From: CAWDDA01 sp963813345 | Lineage (GTDB): Bacteria; Acidobacteriota; Blastocatellia; RBC074 | Assembly (NCBI GenBank): GCA_963813345.1 | Contig: CAWEYR010000030.1 | Location: 248,001 to 312,000, forward strand | Direction: 5' to 3' | Length of the DNA: 64,000 bases | In this document: positions 15,729-25,595 of the stretch, piece by piece | How positions within the stretch are numbered: position 1 is the stretch's first letter | Layout of the letters: each line of letters opens with the position of its first letter | Notes under the pieces: generated by a model | The model's input: the letters and a program-made list of their open reading frames with translations, nothing else | Database searches by the model: none | What the model was told of the DNA's origin: nothing | Program-made: the position numbers and the translations under genes

Positions 15729-17603
15729 ATGTGCGGAATCTGCGGGATCATCAGTCATCAGAATCGGCCGCTTGACTCTGACGCTTTGTGGCAAGGCGTC
15801 AGACGTCTTGCACATCGAGGGCCGGATGACAGAGACGTAAAAGTTTTTGACGACGCCTCAGGCGTGCGTGTCGGCTTCGGGCATACTCGCCTTTCTATCA
15901 TTGACCTTTCAGAAACCGGGCACCAGCCCATGTCGAATTCAGACGGTTCCGTCTGGATTACCTATAACGGTGAGCTCTATAACTACAAAACACTAAGGCA
16001 GGAGCTCTCTGCTCGCTATTCCTTTCGCTCGCAATCCGATACTGAAGTAATAATTCACGCCTATGAGGAATGGGGCGTCGAGTGCGTCAGGCGGTTCAAC
16101 GGCATCTTTGCCTTTGCCATTTACGATGCCCGGAAGGGAAGGGTCTTTGCGGCGCGTGATCAGATCGGGGTCAAGCCTTTCTACTACCACTCGGATGATC
16201 AGCGATTTGTCTTCGCATCAGAGATCAAGGCGCTTTTCGATCTGGGCGTTCGCCCGCGGTCTGCTCGCGAGAACATAGCCGAGTTTCTGATGTATGGGTG
16301 GCTCGCAGACAGTCGTACGCTTTTCGAAGGCGTTCGCTCGCTTGAGCCTGGCCACTATCTCACTGTAGACCTGCGAGATGTTTCACGCATCAACGTTACG
16401 CGCTATTACGATCCTCGCGATCGAGTTCAAAGCGAAAAGCACGAGCAATGGGACCGCGCGAGTGATGATGAAGTGATAAACAAGTGCTCGTCGCTGCTCG
16501 AAGCGAGCGTTGCGGGGCAGATGATCAGCGACGTACCTGTCGGCACGCTCTGCAGCGGCGGTGTTGACTCGAGCCTTGTGACTGCGATTGCGCTCAAGCA
16601 CAATCCGCAGCTTGCGATCTTTAATGTGAGCGTAAGTGACAACACCGAGCTGAACGAGGAACCCTACGCTCGGCAGGTAGCGAAGCATCTGGGCATCGAA
16701 TTCAATTACTTCAAGCTTGACCGGAAGCAATTTCGTTCGGCGCTTGTCGAGACGATCTATCACAGTGATTTCCCGCTCTATAACCTGAATGCGGTCCCGG
16801 TGTTTTACATCAGCCGCGTGGCGCGAGAGGCCGGCGTCAAGGTTCTGCTCGCGGGTGAAGGCGGTGACGAGCTTTTCGGAGGGTATGAGTGGCGATACGG
16901 GCGTCTTTTCAGGAATGTCCGCGCGCGTCGCCGGTACGGGCACTGGATCGCGGGGCTGCTCAATCGGACGAGCGATCTGGCATACGTCACGCGTGATGAT
17001 CTTTTTCTTCCGCATTTCAGAACTACGACTGATGATGCGGCGAATGCGCTCAGGTTCGCATCCGGTTTTTTTGGCCGCGGCGCCCGCTTCAAGGAGAGCC
17101 TCGCGGCATATTCATTTGTCGGTGTTCCCGAAGAGCGATACGCGCAGGCCGCTATGCTCTCAGATGTACGCGAATATCTCGAGCATCTTCTCAATCGCGA
17201 GGACAAGAGCGCGATGCAGGCGTCGGTCGAGTGTCGTGTGCCTTTCCTCGATCTCGATGTCGTTGACTTTGCCTTGAATCTCCCATTTCGTTTCAAAGTG
17301 AGAAATGGCGAGGGCAAATGGGTCATCAAGAAGCTGGCTGAACGCTACCTGCCGCGCGAAATCATCTACCGCAAGAAGGTGGGATTCAACCTTCCGGCGC
17401 GCGAGTATCTGGACTTTTCCGACGAGATCTTTGAAGGCGGCTTCTGGGAGGAGGAATTCGGCATCGGCAAAAAGCGAATCGCGGAAGAATGTTCGAATGG
17501 CGGAGCATCTTTCTGGTATGGGTTCCTGATGACTGAGATCTGGGGAAGGCTCTTTCTTCGCGGGGAAACACCAGCTGTCATAAATCAGGTATTGAAGGTC
17601 TGA
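15729..17603 (+). CDS. AsnB-type glutamine-dependent amidotransferase 2
   Basis: 624 residues. The glutaminase domain starts MCGICGII with the Cys2 nucleophile and shows HRGPDDRD, NGELYNY and SDTEVI. The synthetase domain has CSGGVDSS (near residue 275) and GEGGDELFGGYEWRYG. C-terminal motifs include ECRVPFLD and KKVGFNLPAREYL. It is a paralogue of the proteins at 7617 and 29244 and probably amidates a carboxylated sugar or its nucleotide form. Genomic context is the only support for that substrate. The stop TGA (17601-17603) overlaps the start of the next gene. Confidence 0.9.
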   Translation: MCGICGIISHQNRPLDSDALWQGVRRLAHRGPDDRDVKVFDDASGVRVGFGHTRLSIIDLSETGHQPMSNSDGSVWITYNGELYNYKTLRQELSARYSFRSQSDTEVIIHAYEEWGVECVRRFNGIFAFAIYDARKGRVFAARDQIGVKPFYYHSDDQRFVFASEIKALFDLGVRPRSARENIAEFLMYGWLADSRTLFEGVRSLEPGHYLTVDLRDVSRINVTRYYDPRDRVQSEKHEQWDRASDDEVINKCSSLLEASVAGQMISDVPVGTLCSGGVDSSLVTAIALKHNPQLAIFNVSVSDNTELNEEPYARQVAKHLGIEFNYFKLDRKQFRSALVETIYHSDFPLYNLNAVPVFYISRVAREAGVKVLLAGEGGDELFGGYEWRYGRLFRNVRARRRYGHWIAGLLNRTSDLAYVTRDDLFLPHFRTTTDDAANALRFASGFFGRGARFKESLAAYSFVGVPEERYAQAAMLSDVREYLEHLLNREDKSAMQASVECRVPFLDLDVVDFALNLPFRFKVRNGEGKWVIKKLAERYLPREIIYRKKVGFNLPAREYLDFSDEIFEGGFWEEEFGIGKKRIAEECSNGGASFWYGFLMTEIWGRLFLRGETPAVINQVLKV

Positions 17604-19042
17604 AAACAGCTCTCTTTATCTCATATTACTTTCCTCCTGCGGGCGGAGCCGGAGTCCAGCGCGTCGCGAAGCACGTCAAGCACATTTCAGGCTTTGGATA
17701 TGAACCAGTAGTCATCGCGGCAGAGCCCGATGACTATCGGGGTCCATCTGAGCTGAGCATGCCGATAGATGAGTCGCTCGAGCAGGACATTCCAGCAGAT
17801 ATTGAAGTGCATCGCGTGCCGTCGAGGCAGCCATTCCGCCTCTTCAAGCTGCTGAGACGTTTGCGCCTCGATTACCTTCGAGAGCTATTGTTCGTGCCCG
17901 ATTCTGCAATCTTCTGGATCAGACCTGTTGTCAGACTCGGGCAAAGGATCGCCGCACGCCGGCCCATCGATGTCATCTACACTTCGGTAAAGCCGCATAG
18001 CGTGGCAATCGCCGGCTGGCTCCTCAGGAAGAAGCTGGGGAAACCCTGGGTGATCGATTTTCGCGATCCGTGGACGCAATACTTTCTGGCCGAGTTTCCA
18101 ACGCGCCTCCACTTCAGAATTGAGCAGCAACTCGAGCGATTCCTTCTCAGGCGCGCCGACCACATCGTCACCGTTACGCCGACAGCGCGAGCACAACTCC
18201 TTCAATGGTGCCCGTTTCTTTCCCCTGAGAAAGTGACGGTCATTACGAATGGATACGACGATGATGATTTCAGTCGTGTTTCGCCGGCAGGGGCTGAGCG
18301 TAACGGGCTGTTTTCGATTGTCTATTCGGGAGTCTTTTGCGGAGCTCCGCGATCAGCGACGAAAGAAGAGAACGGGTTTGAGCGTGCCTGGCGCAGCCTG
18401 CGAAGGTGGTTTGCATTTTCGCCGCGCGCGTTTGATCGATTAGCTCACTCTCCGAAGTTTCTACTGGACGCAATGAGTGAACTGTTCCGCGAGAATCCAG
18501 CGCTGCAGGGAAAGATAAAGCTCGTTCATATCGGGCCGTTCGACGAATCCAATCGCGAATACGTGCGTGAGCTTGGGATTCCGGACGCGGTCGAAGCGCG
18601 CGGCTACGTCACACACCAGGAGGCTGTGGATACAGTGAGCAAAGCGGACGCGCTTTTCTTCTGTCTTGCGGATTCGCCGCGAGGTGAGCGCAATGATTGC
18701 GTGCCACAGAAGGTCTACGAATATCTCGGATCGCGTCGACCGGTACTCGCTTTGGCGCCTGTGGGAGATGCGCGTGATTTTCTGAATGAAGCTGGTACAG
18801 CGATTGTCTGTTCGCCGCGAGACCTGAACGCGATCAAGGCAGGGATTCTTTCGATGCTGGGTGGGACTGACAGCTTCCATCCCAATGAGGAGTTCATCAG
18901 AAGGTTTCGCCGCCGCGAGCTGACACGACAGCTTGCGTCGGTCTTCGACCAAGTTGTACGGAGTTCAAGCTTTAGCTTGCTCCCGGACGATTCGATCTCA
19001 AGAGTCCAGCCTGAAAGGCTGTACAACTACCTTAAATCTTGA
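17600..19042 (+). CDS. GT4-like glycosyltransferase with repeat-encoded C-terminus
   Basis: GT-B transferase of about 480 residues. The coding frame begins upstream of the first ATG (17759), because the typical N-terminus TALFISYYFPPAGGAGVQR lies at 17606-17662. The only possible start there is CTG 17600, which overlaps the asnB stop as CTGA and mimics the ATGA overlaps elsewhere in the locus. Conserved features are WVIDFRDPWTQYF, HIVTVTPTARAQLL, VITNGYDDDDF and a C-terminal KVYEYLGSRRPVLAL. The last ~27 residues are encoded by a family A/B repeat fragment (18954-19027). Enzymes of this shape act in repeat-unit assembly; specificity is unknown. Confidence 0.85.
   Translation: MKTALFISYYFPPAGGAGVQRVAKHVKHISGFGYEPVVIAAEPDDYRGPSELSMPIDESLEQDIPADIEVHRVPSRQPFRLFKLLRRLRLDYLRELLFVPDSAIFWIRPVVRLGQRIAARRPIDVIYTSVKPHSVAIAGWLLRKKLGKPWVIDFRDPWTQYFLAEFPTRLHFRIEQQLERFLLRRADHIVTVTPTARAQLLQWCPFLSPEKVTVITNGYDDDDFSRVSPAGAERNGLFSIVYSGVFCGAPRSATKEENGFERAWRSLRRWFAFSPRAFDRLAHSPKFLLDAMSELFRENPALQGKIKLVHIGPFDESNREYVRELGIPDAVEARGYVTHQEAVDTVSKADALFFCLADSPRGERNDCVPQKVYEYLGSRRPVLALAPVGDARDFLNEAGTAIVCSPRDLNAIKAGILSMLGGTDSFHPNEEFIRRFRRRELTRQLASVFDQVVRSSSFSLLPDDSISRVQPERLYNYLKS
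18954..19027. repeat. Palindromic repeat fragment inside coding sequence
   Basis: GGAGTTCAAGCTTTAGCTTG, the family A left arm, is present here, but its right arm is missing. TTGTAC at the left and GTACAAC at the right pair with each other, and the right side GTCCAGCCTGAAAGGCTG forms a small hairpin. The element is read in frame as the tail of the GT4-like protein. Confidence 0.7.
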
Positions 19043-19044
19043 CG

Positions 19045-19965
19045 ATGCCGTCTCCGCTCGTATCAGTCATCGTACTTAACTACAACGGCCGCAAATGGCT
19101 CGACGCCTGCTGCCGAAGCCTCCTTGCGACGCGGTATCCGAACTTTCGTGTGCTCCTGGTCGACAACGGATCGACGGATGGAAGCGTCGAATTCGTTCGC
19201 ACGAGTTTCCCGGCAATCGACGTTATCGTCAATGAAACGAACCTCGGGTACTCGGGGGGAAACAACATCGGAATCAAAGCCGCACTTGCCCATCGGGCCG
19301 ACTATGTTGTGCTTGTTAATCCCGATACGCGCGTCGAGCCTGAGTGGCTCGAGGAGTTGATCGCAGTTGGAGAACGAGAGGAGAGCGTTGGCATTCTCGG
19401 AGCCGTACAGCTCGTTTACGAGAGCAATCAACTCAATTCCTGGACGCGCAGCGCGTTTCCCGAGCTGATTGATAAACTGACATCGCCGGGTATTGATCTG
19501 CGTTGGATCCCTGTCGAGTGGGTTGAAGGCGCGTGCCTTGCAGCCAAAAGAAGAGTCTTTGATGAAGTTGGTCTTCTCGATCCGATCTATTTTGCGTTTT
19601 ACGAAGAGATCGACTTCTGCAGACGAGCTGCAAGGCGTGGATGGAAGGTGGCTCTCGTTGTGCACAGTCGCATTCATCATCACCGGGGAGGCGTCTGGGA
19701 ATCGAGCCCTCAGCTCAAACGAAAACGCGACTATACGTGCGACCGCAGCCAGTTCATCTACACACTGACAGAGCCGCGCCGGACTCTGACCGGCAATCTG
19801 GGCTGGTATCTGATCACGCTTGGCACCAAGGCAAAGGAAGCGTTGAAGCCCTCGAGCTCACTACGCGTCTGGGACCTTCTTCGAATGCAGGTTGATGTGC
19901 TTCGCAGCTTTGGCGCAGTCAGGGAGAAGTGGCGGCGCGACCGCGCATTGACACTGTCACGTTGA
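19045..19965 (+). CDS. Family 2 glycosyltransferase, rhamnosyltransferase-like
   Basis: 306 residues with the motifs VSVIVLNYNGRKWLDACC, LLVDNGSTDGS, NPDTRVEPEW (metal-binding region) and FYEEIDFCRRAARRGWKV. This pattern is common in rhamnosyltransferase-like GT2 enzymes of O-antigen loci. TTG 19039 also overlaps the upstream stop, but ATG 19045 begins directly at the conserved core (MPSPLVSVIV). The stop overlaps the next start as TGATG. Sugar specificity cannot be read from the sequence. Confidence 0.88.
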   Translation: MPSPLVSVIVLNYNGRKWLDACCRSLLATRYPNFRVLLVDNGSTDGSVEFVRTSFPAIDVIVNETNLGYSGGNNIGIKAALAHRADYVVLVNPDTRVEPEWLEELIAVGEREESVGILGAVQLVYESNQLNSWTRSAFPELIDKLTSPGIDLRWIPVEWVEGACLAAKRRVFDEVGLLDPIYFAFYEEIDFCRRAARRGWKVALVVHSRIHHHRGGVWESSPQLKRKRDYTCDRSQFIYTLTEPRRTLTGNLGWYLITLGTKAKEALKPSSSLRVWDLLRMQVDVLRSFGAVREKWRRDRALTLSR

Positions 19966-20852
19966 TGCTGCTCGAATCCATCACTCAGCTTGAAAGGCGT
20001 CCGGAACAGGCGATCATTATCAACGTCGGCACAAAAGAAGTGTCGACACTAGCGCTGGTAAGCGCGGTGCGTTATGCCGCGATGCCCATCCTCCTCATCG
20101 ACTGCGAGTCGGATGACGGCAGTTTTCAACATTTCAACAAACTGCAGTCGCAACTCAATTTCGACCTCCTGGCGGCTCCGCTGCGCCGGCACAGCGGAGC
20201 TCTCGATTGGATATTCTCCGAGATCAGGTCGGAGAAGGTCCTGCTGATCGACTCTGATATAGAGATTCTGAACGACGATATCTTCGTTTTCATGCGTCGA
20301 TTCATCGACAGCGAAAATGTTTTCGGATGCGGGTTCATCGAGGGCCCTAACTGGATGAGCGGGCAGCAGGGTTTCATGCGCCACGGTTTGTTTGAAGAGC
20401 GAATGTGGATTCCGCTCACCATGCTCAAAGTGTCGATGATCCGCGCTGCGCTCGGCAACGGGCAATCTTTCGCTGAACGGCAGGTCTTCAATGACTTTTC
20501 GCCTTCGCGATTCGTTTCTCGTGTAATGGCTTCAATTCGCTATCGCATACCGGCACTTCAGGCGAAACAGTTTCGAGTGCTCGACGCGTTCAAAGAGAGT
20601 CATCACGGATTGAAGCCGTGGCTTGTCTGGTATGACACCGGCGCGCAGCTTTATCGTCATTTGAAGTATGTTGAAGGGCATCAGTTCGTTGGCTTGCCTG
20701 CTGAACTTCACGACCGCTACGCGATTCACTTTTCAGGTGTCACCAACAACAGGCTGAATCCCGGCCGGGCTCTTGGCACACCGATCGAAGAAACAAACGC
20801 GTATGTTCGTGCGCGGTTGAAGGATGAATACAGGATCGAGCTCGGGATATGA
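19965..20852 (+). CDS. Putative GT-A glycosyltransferase
   Basis: 295 residues. The N-terminus reads ERRPEQAIIINVGTKEVSTLALVS and includes LLIDCESDDGS; residues around LLIDSDIEILND supply a DxD-like metal-binding site. The fold therefore looks GT-A, but it is not a textbook GT2 protein. ATG 19965 overlaps the preceding TGA, and the 3' end overlaps the next start by ATGA, so it is embedded in a tightly coupled glycosyltransferase string. It probably adds a sugar to the same glycan. I do not recognise a characterised homologue. Confidence 0.65.
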   Translation: MLLESITQLERRPEQAIIINVGTKEVSTLALVSAVRYAAMPILLIDCESDDGSFQHFNKLQSQLNFDLLAAPLRRHSGALDWIFSEIRSEKVLLIDSDIEILNDDIFVFMRRFIDSENVFGCGFIEGPNWMSGQQGFMRHGLFEERMWIPLTMLKVSMIRAALGNGQSFAERQVFNDFSPSRFVSRVMASIRYRIPALQAKQFRVLDAFKESHHGLKPWLVWYDTGAQLYRHLKYVEGHQFVGLPAELHDRYAIHFSGVTNNRLNPGRALGTPIEETNAYVRARLKDEYRIELGI

Positions 20853-21812
20853 GCGTTCCGGAAGTCTCCGTCGTTATCCCCGTTCGCAATCGCCCGCACG
20901 AGCTCGTGAAAGTGCTCGAGGCAATAGGCGGGCAGGATTATCCTCGCGAACAATTTGAGGTACTCGTATGTGACGATGGATCGACCGCTGACATACGGAA
21001 CAATAGCCGAGGATGCGCGGAGAAGCGGGCTCGATGTGAACTATTTCCGCCAGCCAGCTCGAGGCCCGGCGACGGCGCGCAATCTTGGAATTCGGAATGC
21101 ACGCGGTTCAATTGTCGCTATGACCGACAGCGATACGCGACCCGATCGTAGTTGGCTGAGCAGTCTCGTGCGAGCTCTGAAAGCTCACCCTGAAGCAGCC
21201 GGAGTCGAGGGCAAAGTCATTGCCGACAACGAAGGTGAGTTCGATCCGATCGGAGAATCGCCGACGAATACTGAAGGCGGCGTGTTCCTGACGTGCAACT
21301 GCGCGTATCGGCGCGAAGCGCTCGATCGTGTCGGTGGATTTGACGAGACGTTTCCGTTTCCCGCCTACGAGGACGTGGATCTGGCTGCACGCATCGGCGA
21401 GACGGGCTCGATAGTGTGGCAACCGGAGGCAGTTGTAATTCATCCGCAGCGCCCCCTTACTTTCGGTGGTGTCTGGAAGAAGCTTCATCACTGGGAGTAT
21501 GTCCTGTTGATGGGATTGAGGTACGGATACCTTGGTTGGAAGAAGTATCCGACAAAGCATCCGCGCATTCGCGTCGCACTTCTTTCGACGATCGCATTGC
21601 CATTTTCGAAGTTCAGGACGGCTTTGCGATGGCTCGTGAAGCGACCGATGCGATCGCTTAAGCTTGTGGCCCTTGGCGTCTTCGAAGCAGTGGGCGCGCT
21701 TTTCGTCGTCGTTCCGCGGGCGCTCTTCGGCGACTTCAGTCGCCGCAAGGTTCGCGGGACCTTCCTTGATCTCGAGCCTCTTCATATTGAGGAGATCAGA
21801 CTGCGCCGATGA
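20849..21812 (+). CDS. Family 2 glycosyltransferase (one frameshift)
   Basis: The N-terminus VSVVIPVRNRPHELVKVLEAI and VCDDGST are GT2 motifs. After ADIR the frame breaks in an AA run near 20999-21000, and dropping one base restores TIAEDARRSGLDVNYF. Downstream motifs are ATARNLGIRNARG, MTDSDTRPD (DxD) and YEDVDLAARI, then two hydrophobic C-terminal segments likely to touch the membrane (VALLSTIALPFSKF, VALGVFEAVGALFVVV). It has about 320 residues when repaired. It overlaps both neighbours by ATGA, which supports an intact coupled operon. Confidence 0.85.
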
Positions 21813-22745
21813 GTTCACCGCTCGTTTATTGCCGTAATCCTGACTTTCAACCTTCGAGACGTGTCGAAGAGGTGTTTCGAATCATTGAGGACACTGACCT
21901 ATCCGAATCTCCGCGTACTGGTTGTTGATAATGGTTCAACTGATGGAACCGAAGAAATGGCGCGAATGCATTTCCCGGATTTCAGCGTCATTCAAACCGG
22001 AGCCAACCTCGGATACACGGGGGGCAATAACCGAGGGATCGAGTACGCACTCCGCCACGAGGCGGACTACGTGCTTATTCTCAATCCCGATACCGTAGTC
22101 GCGAACCCTCAATTCATCGATGCGATGGTCGATTACATGGAATCGCAGGGCGACATTGGCATTGCTGGTCCACGCGTCTTCCTTCGCGAGCAGGGTGTCG
22201 TGCAGAACACCGTGTTACATCCTCCGGGACTCGTAAGAAGCCTGAGCCACTGGGTGAAGTACCGGCTTCATCCCGAGTCCTTTGTGCAATCGGGAAGCGA
22301 GGTTGTTGATGCTGAGACACTCAACGGTGTGTGTCTTCTGATTCGCAGGAAGTGCCTGGACGAGATCGGTCTCTTTGATGAAAACATCTTCATGTATATC
22401 GAGGACGCGGACCTCGATTACCGTGCACGCCGCGCTGGGTGGCGAGTCTGTTACTTGCCGATAGACAGCGTTATCCACGAGCAGAAGATCGAGGGCTATC
22501 ACATGACGAGTCAGGTGAGCTTTCTCCTGCGCCGGAATTCGGTCTACTTCCTGAGAAAGATTGGCCGAGACCTGGATGCGTGGGGATATGCGATCGGATC
22601 ACTCGTGTTGATGCTTGCTCGCGGAGTTGTGAAGATCGGAAAGATTCGCGAATACGCTCAGTTCTGCCGAAGACTGTCAGCAGCCTATTGGCAGATACTC
22701 AGCGGACGGCCGCTCGGCAAGGCCTTTGGTCCGCCGTTTGTTTAA
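21809..22745 (+). CDS. Family 2 glycosyltransferase (N-terminal frameshift)
   Basis: ATG 21809 overlaps the previous stop. Dropping one T from the run at 21825-21827 joins MSSPLV to IAVILTFNLRDVSKRCFESL, and the rest follows in frame: LVVDNGSTDGT, GYTGGNNRGIEYAL, LILNPDTVV and MYIEDADLDYRARRAGW. This is a rhamnosyltransferase-like GT2 protein of about 311 residues with a hydrophobic C-terminal region. It is closely related in motif layout to the GT2 gene at 19045. Confidence 0.85.
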
Positions 22746-22780
22746 CCTGGGAGCTGCAAAGTCCGAATGGTGCTAGCGCC

Positions 22781-22875
22781 GTCGCCTTCTGCGCCGGCGG
22801 CAGCTACCGCTTGAACTCAAACTCATCGGGGTTTAAGTCAGGCTTAAGCTGCCGCTGCCGCGTAGCGGCGCGCCA
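22781..22875. repeat. Variant palindrome before the hypothetical exported protein
   Basis: GCCGGCGGCAGCTACCGCTTGAA on the left and its partial complement (TTAAGTCAGGCTTAAGCTGCC, then GCTGCCGCGTAGCGGCGCG) on the right form an imperfect stem. The GC blocks match those of the element at 15615-15705. The 143-base spacer contains nothing else recognisable. Confidence 0.6.
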
Positions 22876-22888
22876 GGACGCGACGATC

Positions 22889-24412
22889 ATGGTGTCAAAA
22901 ACGCTTTTATTGTTTGTGCTTTTTCTTCAGGCGCAGCGGCCTCTGCCGCTGGCTGCGCATTGGAACCTTGGAGAGGCAGAAAACGGTTTCAGTCCCGACT
23001 ATCAGGTTAAGCTGATTGGCGCAGGCCATCATCTTCTGCCATGGATCAAGATGCCGTCTCCTGATCTCGCAGCGAATGATCAGATGTGGGCGACGTACTA
23101 CGAAAAGCCATGGCGACGGTTCGCAGAGCTAAAACTCCCGGTCTCTATCGTGAGCACGCAATGGGAGGCGACACTTTCGGCGGATGCGCGATACTTTGGT
23201 TTGCCGTCCGAAGAGAATCCCAATGTAATCGGTCCCGACGGCAAACCACGGCCTGAAGTCTCGCCGTTCGGGCCGGCTAAGCACTGGCGCGAGGTTGGAC
23301 GCGCTCTGGACATCTGGTCCGCTGCTAAAGAGGCTTATCGAAGCGTATCGCGAGCCTCCGTACATTCTGTTTGTTTCCAATAACGAACACGCGCGTCTCT
23401 GGTGGGTCAAGGCTGAAGAGGACCAGCACTATCTGAAACGTTACGGTCGTGGCCGCAGCGATGATTTCAAGCGCAAGGTCGTCGGTGATGGATGGATCGA
23501 GCTGTACCGCGCCCTGCAGGAGGGCATGCGCGAAGGGTTCAAGGGGACGCCCTGGGCCGATCGCGTGACTTTCGTCGGCTATGATGCATTCGGACCGCCG
23601 CACTTCGCGCGCTGGCCCGGTTGGATGGAATATTCCCTTTACACCAGCGGCCGGATCGACCCTAAACCCCTTGCGTGGGACGGCGGTTCGCCTTCGTACT
23701 ATGTATTCAACTGGAATGAGAGCACTGATTACACGGTCTTCAGTCCTCAGGTTGAATCGATGAACTGGATATTCATGCTGCGCGAGGCACTGCGTCTCAA
23801 TCCACGATTCTGGTTCGAGATCTCAACGTGGGATGGGCACGAGCCCGAGATGGATAACGACAAGCGTAAGCTCTATGCAAAGCGCGGGCAGACGTTTCAC
23901 TCCAGAACGGTACGGAGGCATGGTGCAATTCGGTATGTGGCTTCTGAGGCCGCGTGCCGTCAGAGAGTTTCGAGGATGGCGCGATACCCTTGCTCAGGCG
24001 GAAGCCTTCTTTTTGCCGATTGTCGAGGCAGTTGATCGAGTGCACAAGAGTCTCCATTCTTGAACAGTTCTGGCGGGACGGCGAGCTGGTCCCCAATCCG
24101 GCAGCAGAGCATCCTTACCAGGTCAATGTACCAGCCGAGTACCGGAACGAAACGCGCTGGTTTCTTCTGAGCACGAGCCTCGATCCTCCCCGACCATGGA
24201 AGCTCAATGCAGAGCTTCCGGTATTCTCACTGGCGTTGACACGTGGTCGAGCACCGTCTCGTGAATGGCTCGTGTATGCGCACTCGCCGTTAGGCGCGCG
24301 ATCCGGCGTCTCGATTACGATCCCGGGGTTCGGACCGATTAGCACAGCTGTGACGGTCGGCGGATCGTTCTATGTTGTAAGCGAGCAGAACCGCCAGGTG
24401 AGGCCTCTGTAG
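22889..24412 (+). CDS. Exported protein of unknown function in the polysaccharide locus (three frameshifts)
   Basis: The repaired protein has about 507 residues. It starts MVSKTLLLFVLFLQAQ, a signal peptide, followed by a segment rich in aromatic residues (HHLLPWIKMPSP, YEKPWRRFAELKLP). Breaks near 23297, 23896 and 24051 are each mended by removing one base. The middle contains REPPYILFVSNNEHARLWWVK, FARWPGWMEYSLYT and RFWFEISTWDGHEPEMDNDK; the C-terminus is beta-rich (EWLVYAHSPLGARSGV). The STWDGHEP and WPGWMEY motifs suggest a barrel-like glycoside hydrolase fold, but I do not recognise the family. It lies between GT genes and could trim or bind the glycan in the periplasm. Confidence 0.65.
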
Positions 24413-25595
24413 ATGCGATTGTTTATCATCAACAACATTCCTGCGCCTTACTTTGATCCGCTATTCGAAAGAATCGGCAGCGAGAAGGGCTGGTCCCTCA
24501 CGGTGTGTTACACCTCGACGTGGAATCAGCAGGCCGGGTGGGTTGAAGCGCCGATTGCAAAAGCGTCATATCGAACGGTGATTCTCGATCGCGCCGGAAG
24601 AGGAATCGCAGCTGGCGTGCGGCTGTTTGGCGAGCTTGTTCGAAATCGCCCCGACTTCCTGATCATCTATGGTTACACCCTCGTTCCTCAATGCGTTGCG
24701 ATTCTGTGGTCGATGGTCACGGGTACCCGTTATGCGTTGATGGGTGACGCAAACATTCATACAGACAAGTCCACCGGGCTGAAAGGTGAGTTGAGGCGGT
24801 GGTGGATCAGGCGGGCAGTGAAGCGTGCGGCTGCGATCATTGCAATCGGAACTGCGAATCGAATGTTCTGGACAAAGTATGGTGCGCGTCGAGAGCAGCT
24901 TTTCGAAGCTCCATACGCAGTTGATAACGCATATTTCGAGCGCGCGGTCGCGTCTGCCAATGTCGATGAGTTGAGAAGAAGCCTTCGGCTTCCACCCGGC
25001 GTTGTATTCCTGTTCGTTGGGAGGCTGATACCGCGAAAAAATGTCGATCTGATCATTCGAGCAATTCGCGCAATCGCATCGCGCGAAATTGCTCTTGTGA
25101 TCGCCGGCGATGGAGACGAGCGCGAAAGACTGGAAGATCTCGCGGATGGCGATCCTCGCATCACGTTTGCAGGTGCAATAAGCCAGACTTCGCTGCCAGG
25201 CTACTATGCGATGGCCGATTGCCTCGTGCTGCCGGCAAGCAACGAACCGTGGGGCCTGGTGGTAAATGAAGCGATGGCATCGGGGCTTGCCGTGATCGCT
25301 CATAAGGATTGTGGTGCTACTATCGACCTTGTATCAGCAGCTAATGGCGTTGTTCTCGAGACGTTCGAGCCGGGCGAACTGCAGCGCGCACTCGAGAGTG
25401 TCTCAGAAGATCGCGTAAAGCTTGGAGAGATGAAACGGAATTCGCTCGAAAGGATATCTAAGTCGTCGATCGACGTTGCAGCGACAGCGAATCATTGAAG
25501 CCGTGAAGACAGTCACGGCGCCGGGAACCGGGGGAGAAGAGGCTCGGGAACAGACGAGCGCTCGCGTCGAGGGGGTAATAGAAGAGATCAAATGA
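24413..25595 (+). CDS. GT4 glycosyltransferase (C-terminal frameshift)
   Basis: GT-B transferase starting MRLFIINNIPAPYFDPLFE. The C-terminal donor domain shows FLFVGRLIPRKNVDLIIRAI, VIAGDGDERERLE, ASNEPWGLVVNEAMASG and VIAHKDCGAT. The frame apparently stops at 25498, but removing one A near 25490 extends it through IIEAVKTVTAPG to EGVIEEIK and a stop at 25593-25595. That stop overlaps the next start as ATGA. The repaired length is about 393 residues. The first codon follows the previous stop directly. The sugar transferred is unknown. Confidence 0.87.
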
